From contig OZ245326.1 of NCBI GenBank assembly GCA_965225915.1, positions 1,922,001-1,986,000 of the forward strand: a DNA stretch of 64,000 bases, in the 5' to 3' direction. The stretch comes from JAAXHH01 sp965225915 (GTDB taxonomy: Bacteria > JAAXHH01). Positions 29,245 through 37,005 of this stretch are shown here, piece after piece. Each line of letters opens with the position of its first letter. Positions within the stretch are counted from its first letter, which is position 1. The position numbers were made by a program, and so were the translations under genes. The notes under the pieces were generated by a model. That model searched no databases, was not told where the DNA came from, and was given only the letters and a program-made list of their open reading frames with translations.

Positions 29245-30858
29245 ATGCGTAATCTTCTTCTGGCCGCTCTTTTCCTGACAACCCCCTTACTCACTGATAC
29301 TGGCCCTTATCTCACGTTCTTTCCCACACCCGGTGAAGAAACGCCCAGAGCGTTGACACCTGAGGATGAGGGGCGCCTGCTCCGGGATGTGATTTACTTC
29401 CGTGCGCAGATCGAGAATGATAAGAAAGAACCGGACAACTACTATAATCTGGGTCTTGCAGCCATGGCCTTGAACAAACTGGCTACCGCTGAAGCCGCTT
29501 TCAAGGTGGTTACCGAAATACGTCCCCAGGACAGCGTTGCGTTTTTCAATCTGGGTTTGGTCTATGCCCGTCAGAAACAATATGACGAGGCTGTTGCCGC
29601 CTTCAGCCAGTCCCTGTCGCTCAAATCCAATCGCGCGGAGGCGCATTACAATCTGGGCCAGGCGTATCGATATTCGAACAAACTGGTGGATTCGATCAAA
29701 TCGTTCGTACAGGCGACGAGCCTGGACCCGGGCAACGCCCAATATCACTATGGGCGCGGTTCGACCGAGGAAGAAATAGGCGCCTATGCCGAGGCAGCTA
29801 TTTCCTATGCCAATGCCGTCAAGATTGATCCTGAACATGTGGTGGCACATTACGCATTGGGGCGGGTGCTGACAGGCCAACGGAAATTCCAGGAAGCGCG
29901 GAAGGCATTTCGTACGGTTTTGCGCCTCGATCCCCAGTCGTCACGCAGTTATAATCAACTCGGCGTTATCGCATTGAGAGAAGGGCGGTCCGAGGCTGCG
30001 ATTCAGGCATATGAAAGAGCATTGCTTATTGAAGAGTCATCTGTCGAGGCACTATCCGGTCTGGGTCTGGCCACCTTACGGGCCGGACAGGCGGAACGGG
30101 CAATAGAGATTTACGAAAAAGCCATTGCAATTAATCCTGAATCGGCGTCGGTTCAGTATAATATTGGCATGGCCTATTCCAGCGTACAGCGTCATGAGAA
30201 GGCGTTGCAGGCGTTTTCGAGGGCCATCGAGATCAACCCTGAATATCCCGAACCGTATCTCGCGCTGGGCAGGACGTATACCGCATTGGGAAGACAGGAT
30301 GAGGCGCAGAAATTTCTGAGTGTTTTCCAGCAACTCAGTTCGATTCAGAAGGAATTGACTCAGGCGAAAGACCTGGTAAGACAGCACCCGAACGTGGCGG
30401 AGGCACACTATAACCTGGCTAACGCCCATACCCGGCTCGGTAGATATGAGGACGCCGTCAAGGAGTTCAGGATTGCCGTAGATCTGGCGCCTCGCTTCGT
30501 TCAGGCGTATAGCAATCTCGGGGTAGCTTACGTGCAGCTCGGTCTGTTTGAAGAAGCCCGCGAAGCCTATCAGCATTCCATCCTTTTGGATTCCACCTTT
30601 GTAGATGCCTATACGAATCTGGCCTGGCTCCATACCGAGCAAGGCCAGAATCTGGATCGAGCGTTTGACCTGGCTGACAAGGCCGTTAAAATCGCCCCGA
30701 CAGCCGTCTCCCATGAGACCATGGCCATTGTGTTGAATGCCAGGAGGGATTACAACGGGGCGGATCAGGCAATGCAACAGGCAATACAAATCGAGCCTGA
30801 TAATTTGCAGTTATTGCGTCGCTGGGATCAGATGAAAGCCGGTAGAAACGGTTCGTGA
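29245..30858 (+). CDS. exported tetratricopeptide-repeat protein
   Basis: The protein has 537 residues. It has a short N-terminal signal (NLLLAALFLTTPLLT) followed by about 13 TPR units of 34 residues running from roughly residue 60 to the end, each with the pattern of Gly/Ala at positions 8 and 20 and Pro near 32. One unit near residue 375-390 is irregular. TPR superhelices bind partner proteins, so it is probably a periplasmic scaffold. The ribosome site is weak. It lies 86 bp after the cytochrome and 25 bp before the beta-propeller gene, all in the same direction. It could help assemble the cytochrome or the FG-GAP protein. Confidence 0.82.
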   Translation: MRNLLLAALFLTTPLLTDTGPYLTFFPTPGEETPRALTPEDEGRLLRDVIYFRAQIENDKKEPDNYYNLGLAAMALNKLATAEAAFKVVTEIRPQDSVAFFNLGLVYARQKQYDEAVAAFSQSLSLKSNRAEAHYNLGQAYRYSNKLVDSIKSFVQATSLDPGNAQYHYGRGSTEEEIGAYAEAAISYANAVKIDPEHVVAHYALGRVLTGQRKFQEARKAFRTVLRLDPQSSRSYNQLGVIALREGRSEAAIQAYERALLIEESSVEALSGLGLATLRAGQAERAIEIYEKAIAINPESASVQYNIGMAYSSVQRHEKALQAFSRAIEINPEYPEPYLALGRTYTALGRQDEAQKFLSVFQQLSSIQKELTQAKDLVRQHPNVAEAHYNLANAHTRLGRYEDAVKEFRIAVDLAPRFVQAYSNLGVAYVQLGLFEEAREAYQHSILLDSTFVDAYTNLAWLHTEQGQNLDRAFDLADKAVKIAPTAVSHETMAIVLNARRDYNGADQAMQQAIQIEPDNLQLLRRWDQMKAGRNGS

Positions 30859-30883
30859 ACCACCCTACCCTAAGGAGTTTCGG

Positions 30884-32014
30884 ATGCGGAGTGTGAAATC
30901 AGGGGGGCTGTTGATCATGGCGGGAACGTTACTGACGCTGAGTTGCGGTGACGCTTCCGACGATAGCCTGTGGCGTGGGAGGATAGAAGTTGTCGCGGGT
31001 GTCTCACGTGTCCTCAGCGATGCGCCGATCATGCATCCACCAGATCAGACGGCCGAGGTGACCATTCAAGAAGATCTGGTCATTGATGGGCGGACGAATC
31101 AGGGTTTCTCCTCGGTTTTCGGTATTACCACGGACCGGGCCGGTAACATTTTCGTCGCCGATGCAGTAACAAAACGTATTCTGAAGTTTTCACAGGACGG
31201 CACGTTTCTGGCATCAATCGGGTCAGAAGGCGTCGGGCCCCTTCAGTTCCAGGCGCCGGTTGATATGGTACTGGATGCGGATGGAAAGCTCTATGTAGTG
31301 GACAGTGAACTTGATCGCGTCACGGTATTCAATCCGGATCTGACCTTTTCGGATATTTGGAATACGCAGGTTACCAAGCCCCGTCGAATTCGAATCGACG
31401 GAGAGGGGAATGTTCTCATATTCGTCATTACACAACATGATCTTATCTATAAATTCAAACCGGATGGCGAACCGATCAACGCATTCTACAATCCAATGGA
31501 GAGCCAGCGTCGTGCTGGTAATCTGGCTGAATTAATAGCCTATTCGGATGCGGCTATGGAAACGACGGAGGACGACTATGTCGTGGTTTCGGCCAAACAT
31601 CCCTACTGGATTCGAAAATTTGACCGGGTAAACGGTCTGGAGTTGGAATTCAATCGGACCACCTCTTTCGATATGGTGCCGATGAAGCGCTGGGTAGAAG
31701 AATATGGTTACACGCCAATAGGTGTTTCCGGCGGGCTGGCGGTCTTACCCGGTGGCAGGGTCATGAATGCCATTCAATATCAGGAATTCGAGCAGGTCGG
31801 CGTCAATGCGTTGGGCATGCCTCAATTGAAGGTGACCAAGTCAGATCGGTGGTACGATTTCTTTACGCCGGAAGGTAAATGGGAGATGACCGCACAGCTT
31901 GACGTTGCCGGATATCCGATGCATGTGGACCGGCAGGGTCGCATTTATTTCATGGAGTTGGAAGCCGGTCGGATCGTTCGGTATACGATTACCTTCCCTG
32001 AGGAGTCGAACTAG
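30884..32014 (+). CDS. lipoprotein with six-bladed beta-propeller (NHL-like)
   Basis: The 376-residue protein has a lipoprotein signal ending LTLSC with the lipidated Cys near residue 21. The remainder consists of NHL-type blades: FGITTDRAGNIFVADAVTKRILKF, then VDMVLDADGKLYVVDSELDRVTVF (each a repeated 'predict-Asp-x-Gly-Asn-hydrophobic-Val-x-Asp' unit), and weaker copies later. Such propellers bind ligands or proteins on the cell surface. AAGGAG stands seven bases before the ATG. Its stop codon shares a base with the start of the next gene (TAGTG), so the two are coupled in translation. Confidence 0.8.
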   Translation: MRSVKSGGLLIMAGTLLTLSCGDASDDSLWRGRIEVVAGVSRVLSDAPIMHPPDQTAEVTIQEDLVIDGRTNQGFSSVFGITTDRAGNIFVADAVTKRILKFSQDGTFLASIGSEGVGPLQFQAPVDMVLDADGKLYVVDSELDRVTVFNPDLTFSDIWNTQVTKPRRIRIDGEGNVLIFVITQHDLIYKFKPDGEPINAFYNPMESQRRAGNLAELIAYSDAAMETTEDDYVVVSAKHPYWIRKFDRVNGLELEFNRTTSFDMVPMKRWVEEYGYTPIGVSGGLAVLPGGRVMNAIQYQEFEQVGVNALGMPQLKVTKSDRWYDFFTPEGKWEMTAQLDVAGYPMHVDRQGRIYFMELEAGRIVRYTITFPEESN

Positions 32015-32541
32015 TGTACAGACGGCTTGGATTCATCATATTGTTGGCTTTCGGTCTTTCCTGTAGTACGGTACCGGATGAAAATGAGGTGGTTGGCGGT
32101 ACCTTCGTTGGCTATACCTACTCCGAGCAGGCCGTAGTCGATGCCACCGTAGAAACGGAAGCTAACTATACGCTGACCTTCAGGGCTTTTGATCTTGGCG
32201 GAGACGCCCGGTTCATCGTTTATATCCAGCGAGAAAGCACAGGCAGTTATTATGCCGGGGTTATTCGCCTGAGCATCGAAGATCCGCACGGCAACGTATA
32301 TACGCACTACCACAGTACCGAAGGCGAGGCCATCGACAAACCGATTATATGGCCTAGGCGTACCCCTGGCTTGCATCATGTTTCGGTAGAATTTCTATTG
32401 TCCCAGGACGAATACGCCCGTACGAACTTCGAGGTGCCGCTGATCAGAGAACCGGTGTCTGGCATTCTCATCATCGGTATCAGTCTGGGTATCCTGGCAG
32501 CGGTAGCGAGCGTGGTTCTGTTGATCAGGAGACGTAGCTGA
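32014..32541 (+). CDS. small lipoprotein with C-terminal membrane anchor, function unknown
   Basis: This 175-residue protein begins with a lipoprotein signal (FIILLAFGLSC) and ends with a clear transmembrane helix (ILIIGISLGILAAVASVVLLI) followed by RRRS. The middle is a single beta domain (about 25-140) with DATVETEANYTLTFRAFD and HVSVEFLLS stretches that resemble a small Ig- or cupredoxin-like sandwich without visible copper ligands. The start GTG overlaps the previous stop codon by one base, with GAGGAG upstream. I know no named family for it. Having both a lipid anchor and a C-terminal helix is unusual and suggests that one prediction is wrong or that it is held at both ends. Confidence 0.6.
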   Translation: MYRRLGFIILLAFGLSCSTVPDENEVVGGTFVGYTYSEQAVVDATVETEANYTLTFRAFDLGGDARFIVYIQRESTGSYYAGVIRLSIEDPHGNVYTHYHSTEGEAIDKPIIWPRRTPGLHHVSVEFLLSQDEYARTNFEVPLIREPVSGILIIGISLGILAAVASVVLLIRRRS

Positions 32542-32583
32542 CGGGTTTGGGTGCAAGGATGCCTGGAGGTGGCGAAACGTCTC

Positions 32584-34332
32584 ATGCATTCACTCTTCCA
32601 CGCCCTTGTGCCCCCGCACCTCATATCCGGTATCTTCCTTCTCATTCCGATTTGCTTCATATCATGCGACGCCCCGCCTCCGGTCCCCCAACCAACGGTC
32701 TCGTCCCGGTCGGATATTCGTTTTACGGATGTCGCTACCTCCTCGGGGATTGATTTCCGACACGCCAACGGCAATTCAGGCCGGTATTACTTCATTGAAA
32801 CTGTAGCTTCAGGCGGTGGATTCATCGACTACGATGGGGACGGCGACCTCGATATTTACCTGCTTAACGGCGCCGAGATACCGGGTTTCGTACCAGACCG
32901 TCCGTTATCCAGCGCGCTATACAGAAACGACGGAAACGGGCGCTTCACGGATGTAACCGACCAGACCGGTGTGGGCAATACCGGGGGTTATGGCATGGGT
33001 GTGGCCGTAGCGGATTATGACAACGATGGCGACCATGATCTTTTCGTCACCAATTACGGGGAGAACGTCCTGTATCTAAATAAAGGCGACGGAAGTTTCG
33101 TGGACGTTACCGCCCAGGCACGATTGTCCGTTCCACGGCGGCCCCTGTTTTCTACCAGCGCGGCATTCCTGGATTACGACAGGGACGGAAACCTGGATCT
33201 TTATGTATGCGTGTACGTCGACTTCACCTTCGACAACAACAAGCGGTGTAGTCGGGACGGCATCCAGTCTTACTGTGGACCCGATATCTACGAGGGGGTG
33301 GGGGACCTGTTGTATCGTAACAACGGCGACGGGACCTTTTCCGATGTTTCCATGGAGGCGGGTATCTCCAACCTAGGCGGAAAGGGTCTGGGCGTCGTGT
33401 GTGGCGACTACGATGGCGACGGGTGGACGGATATCTTCGTGGCCAACGATCTGACTCCGGACTTTCTTTACCGGAACAACGGAGACGGTACGTTTACGGA
33501 CCAGGCATTGCTTGCGGGCGTAGCGTACGGAGAGGACGGCGTTGCGCGCGCGGGCATGGGGGTCGATTTCGGAGACTACGACCGGAATGGGTCCCCCGAT
33601 ATCTACGTGACGAATTTCTCCCTGGAGCCCAACTCGCTGCACCGGAACAACGGCAATGGGACGTTCACCGAAACCACTTTCGGCGCGGGGGTGGGGAATC
33701 CCACGCTCCTTTATCTCGGTTTCGGCACGGCCTTCAAGGACTTCGACCACGATGGATGGCTGGACCTTTTTGCCGCCAACGGTCATGTGATCGACAATAT
33801 CTCCCTCTTCGATCCCACGATTACCTATGCGCAGACCAATCAACTGTTCCGGAACAACGGGGATGGGCGCTTCACCGACGTAAGCGTTCGCGCCGGCGCG
33901 CCATTCCAGGTAGAGCGCGTTCACCGCGGCGCGGCTTTCGGTGACGTGGACAACGACGGCGACATCGATATCCTGGTTACCACCGTAAACGACGTCCCCC
34001 TGTTACTGCGCAACGAGGGAACCGACGGTTTCAACAGTCTGCTCGTTTCCACGGAGGGTGTCCTCAGCAACCGCGACGGCATAGGGGCCCTGGTCACCGT
34101 AATAACGGACGATGTCCGCCAGCGCCGCGAGATCAGAAGCGCCTACAGTTACCTCGCGGCAAGTGATTTCAGGGCACACTTCGGACTTGGGACGTCCACT
34201 GTCGCGGATTCGATCATCGTGGACTGGCCCAGTGGCGCTCGGGACGTCGCAACCGGGGTTGCCGGCGACCAGTGGATCACGATCCGGGAAAACGCAGGGA
34301 TCGTTTCACAAAAGCGGTTTCCTGCGCGTTGA
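32584..34332 (+). CDS. FG-GAP/VCBS-repeat lipoprotein with C-terminal ASPIC/UnbV domain
   Basis: This is an exported beta-propeller protein. A signal ending CFISC carries a lipobox. Repeats of the form DYDGDGDLDIYL and YRNNGDGTFTDV appear at least seven times, each with a calcium-binding-like Asp cluster. The C-terminal 80 residues are the ASPIC/UnbV domain (NRDGIGALVTV, AHFGLGTSTVADSIIVDWPSG). A pair of cysteines around CSRDGIQSYCG may form a disulfide. I take ATG 32584, with GGAGGT some 13 bases upstream; a GTG at 32551 is possible. Such CRTAC1-like proteins often travel with TPR genes. Its 3' end overlaps the convergent flippase by 56 bp. Confidence 0.85.
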   Translation: MHSLFHALVPPHLISGIFLLIPICFISCDAPPPVPQPTVSSRSDIRFTDVATSSGIDFRHANGNSGRYYFIETVASGGGFIDYDGDGDLDIYLLNGAEIPGFVPDRPLSSALYRNDGNGRFTDVTDQTGVGNTGGYGMGVAVADYDNDGDHDLFVTNYGENVLYLNKGDGSFVDVTAQARLSVPRRPLFSTSAAFLDYDRDGNLDLYVCVYVDFTFDNNKRCSRDGIQSYCGPDIYEGVGDLLYRNNGDGTFSDVSMEAGISNLGGKGLGVVCGDYDGDGWTDIFVANDLTPDFLYRNNGDGTFTDQALLAGVAYGEDGVARAGMGVDFGDYDRNGSPDIYVTNFSLEPNSLHRNNGNGTFTETTFGAGVGNPTLLYLGFGTAFKDFDHDGWLDLFAANGHVIDNISLFDPTITYAQTNQLFRNNGDGRFTDVSVRAGAPFQVERVHRGAAFGDVDNDGDIDILVTTVNDVPLLLRNEGTDGFNSLLVSTEGVLSNRDGIGALVTVITDDVRQRREIRSAYSYLAASDFRAHFGLGTSTVADSIIVDWPSGARDVATGVAGDQWITIRENAGIVSQKRFPAR

Positions 34333-35724
34333 AGAATCCCGTGACGAAGAGCGCGGCCGGATAGGATGCCATCAGGGCGATTTCCCAGGGCCATGTGCTT
34401 CCCGTGACAACGCGTATCGCGTACAGCACGGCACACACGACGATCACCTTGGCCAGCCGTACGTATTCATAGGGAATTGGGTAATACCTGCGACCAATAA
34501 CGTAAAGCCCGGCCACCATCACCCCGTAGGCAGCTACCGAAGCCGTGGCGCGCCGTACATGCCGTATACCGGAATCAGCCAGAGATTCAGAAGGATGCAC
34601 ACCAGGGCCGACGCGGCCGCAATGAACGGCAGCAGGACGGTTTTCTTCTCCAGGTAGACGCCCACGGTCAGATTGACGTAGATCCCGTAAAGCACGTATG
34701 CCGCGAGGAGAATCGGGACCACGCCGACCCCTTCCCAGTACGATGCCTCGATGAGGGTGTAGCCCCCTAAGGACAGGCGGACCAGGTCGTCGATCAGGAA
34801 GGAAAGCACCAGGAACACGCCGCCCGCTATGGCCAGGAAGTAGGTCATGACGCGTGCGAACAGCGGTTTGGGATTCTCCTCCTTGGAAGTTTCGAGGAAG
34901 AAGGGCTGCCAGGCCTGTCGAAACATCGTGACGAAGATGAGCATGCCAACCCCCAGCTTGCGGGCGGCATGGTAGATTCCCAGGATTTCGGAACCGCTCA
35001 TCCGTTCCAGCATCAACCGGTCAATGGTTTCGATGATAATGATACAGGCGCCGGCGGGTACGTAGGGCAGGCCGAACTTCAGGAGCTGGCCCATGATAGA
35101 ACGAGACCAGGAGAAGGACACGTGCCTCAGCGTGATGCCGGCCAGGATGAGAAACACCATTCCCGAACCCGCGATGTTGCTGATCAGTATCCCTTGCAAC
35201 CCCATGTCGAGCACGACGACGAGATAGCAGTTCCCGCCCAGCTCAATCAACACCTTGATCAGTTTGAGGGTGGCGAACAGCGTCGCCCTTCCTTCTCCGC
35301 GCAGCCGCGCGAACGGTATGGCGTTCAGGGCATCCAGCGCGAGGACCGCGCCGGCCAGTTGGATGTACGAAGTAAGGGAAGTAGAAACGGAAACAAAGGG
35401 CGCGATCCTGGCGGCGAACAGGACGATGACTACGGCGAGGCCCGTCGACGTGAACAGCATGGAGAGGTAGCCGGTACTCAGCGTTTCCCGCTTTCGTCCG
35501 TCGTCGAGCACGTAAAATCGAAGAAAGGCCGAATCCATGCCGTACAGGAAGACGACGTTCGTCAGCGCGATAAAGGTGTACACGAGCCCGTAGTAGCCGA
35601 ATTCTTCCACGGGCATGACGTGGGTGTAAACCGGTACCAGCAGGTACGCCATGGACCTGCCGAGTACGTCGCTGAGTCCGTATATCGCCGAGTGCGTGGT
35701 GAGTCGTTTGAGGCTCTGAAACAT
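34277..35724 (-). pseudogene. polysaccharide/oligosaccharide flippase (Wzx-like), frameshifted
   Basis: This is a multi-helix membrane protein that would flip lipid-linked sugar units across the inner membrane. The first frame (35724 down to about 34550) gives 12 or so hydrophobic helices and the family opening LTTHSAIYGLSDVLGRSMAYLL. It then hits a stop after VYGMYGAPRLR. The next frame continues the same protein with ATASVAAYGVMVAGLYVIGRR and further helices down to 34277. One missing base in the GC-rich run around 34547-34552 explains this; with it restored the protein is about 480 residues, the usual length. It may be a true mutation or a sequencing slip. No other sugar-polymer genes are nearby. 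Confidence 0.8.
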
Positions 35725-36096
35725 GGATCGTGGTTTGAGGACGGTCAGGGTTCTCGTTGCCTCGGGTGGGGATCGGTGATTGCGTCGCCCGTGTAGCCGG
35801 CTCCGGGTAACATGAAGCCGGCCGACCTTGCTGGGCGTATGGACGCTATCGAGATACGGGCGTTGAGCATCATTATGGTACCGCTGACCGAAAGGGTCGT
35901 CAAGAATTTACAGCTGTGTCACGGCTGATTGGTGCTTCCGCGTCAACCGCTGCGTCCCTTACCGGTATCGGGTTTCAAAATTGCACGCGATAGACTACAA
36001 AAGGTTCGGTATTGCACATACTGTTCTTTATCTTGACTTGGGTAGCGATGTAATCCGTCAGGGTACGATCATTCCGCATCATAAGCAGCCACGGTC
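35725..36096. other. intergenic region without recognisable gene
   Basis: This 372-bp gap separates the divergent flippase and rlmB starts, so it should contain both promoters. I see TTGACT at 36033-36038 but no matching -10 box at the right distance, and no open frame with a ribosome site. No structured RNA is obvious. Confidence 0.5.
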
Positions 36097-36840
36097 ATGT
36101 CAGAATTCATATACGGACGGAATCCGGTCCGGGAAGCCCTTCGGTTGGGCCGCAGCCTCAACCAGATCCTGATTGCCGACGGTGTATCGCGCCAGGACAT
36201 CGCCGAAATTCTGGACCTCGCCAGGGAGCGGGGTGTCGTGTTCCAGTTTACGGATCGACGCCAGCTGGACCGTTTGACCGATGGCCGGCACCAGGGTGTC
36301 ATCGCCATGGTCGCCGGACAACAGTACGCGGAGTTGGCGGATATCCTGGCCTCGACTCGGCGTTCCGGATCTCCCCCCTTTCTGGTTTTGCTGGACGGCA
36401 TTCAGGATCCCCACAACCTCGGCGCCATAATACGGACCGCCGACGCCGTCCGGGCCGATGGCGTCGTGATTCCCCGTCGAAACGCCGCGGGCTTAACCGC
36501 GGCCTCGGTCAAGGCTTCCGCCGGAACCAGCGCCCGCGTGCCCGTTGCACGGGTGGCGAACCTGAATAACACCATGCAGACGCTTCGCGAAGAGGGCGTC
36601 TGGCACATGGGCCTGGCGGCGGACGGACCGACCCTCTTTGACAAGGTGGACTATACCGTGCCGGTAGCGCTCGTCATCGGCGGGGAGGGCAAGGGATTGC
36701 GGCCCCTGGTCCGAAGCAACTGCGACGAAGTGGTTCGGCTCCCTATCGCCGGACACGCGGATTCGCTCAATGCGTCCGTGGCCGCGGCCCTCGTACTGTA
36801 CGAGGTATTTCGTCAACGACTCGGATCAGAGGGCGGGTGA
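36097..36840 (+). CDS. rlmB: 23S rRNA 2'-O-ribose methyltransferase, RlmB/TrmH (SPOUT) family
   Basis: The enzyme methylates a ribose in 23S rRNA (G2251 in E. coli). The N-terminal substrate-binding domain starts EFIYGRNPVREALR, as in RlmB. The SPOUT knot motifs follow: motif 1 DPHNLGAIIRTAD (about 108-120), motif 2 IGGEGKGL, and motif 3 LNASVAAALVLYE. The 247 residues match the family. The ATG lies without a strong ribosome site. Related TrmH-type enzymes with tRNA targets share these motifs, so the precise target is inferred from the N-terminal domain. Confidence 0.9.
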   Translation: MSEFIYGRNPVREALRLGRSLNQILIADGVSRQDIAEILDLARERGVVFQFTDRRQLDRLTDGRHQGVIAMVAGQQYAELADILASTRRSGSPPFLVLLDGIQDPHNLGAIIRTADAVRADGVVIPRRNAAGLTAASVKASAGTSARVPVARVANLNNTMQTLREEGVWHMGLAADGPTLFDKVDYTVPVALVIGGEGKGLRPLVRSNCDEVVRLPIAGHADSLNASVAAALVLYEVFRQRLGSEGG

Positions 36841-36904
36841 TGCCGGGGCGGGTAACGGTACATCAGAAGACCCCACACCTGACCGTATCGACCCTACAAA
36901 ACCG

Positions 36905-36933
36905 TTGACATTGCTACGACGAAGGGTTATGCT
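36905..36933 (+). promoter_or_regulatory. sigma70-like promoter of ppdK
   Basis: A perfect TTGACA (36905-36910), 17 bases, and TATGCT (36928-36933) predict transcription from about 36940, which leaves a leader of some 65 nt to the chosen ppdK ATG at 37006. Confidence 0.65.
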
Positions 36934-37005
36934 ATCGCCTTGATTTTTTCGGTAAAAACGACCTGAAGGCTTGTGTTGAACGGAGTAAAGGAGTACGGAA
37001 AAGCC

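Noticed and set aside
36033..36061. TTGACT as a promoter for rlmB
   Set aside because: No -10-like hexamer occurs 15-19 bases downstream.
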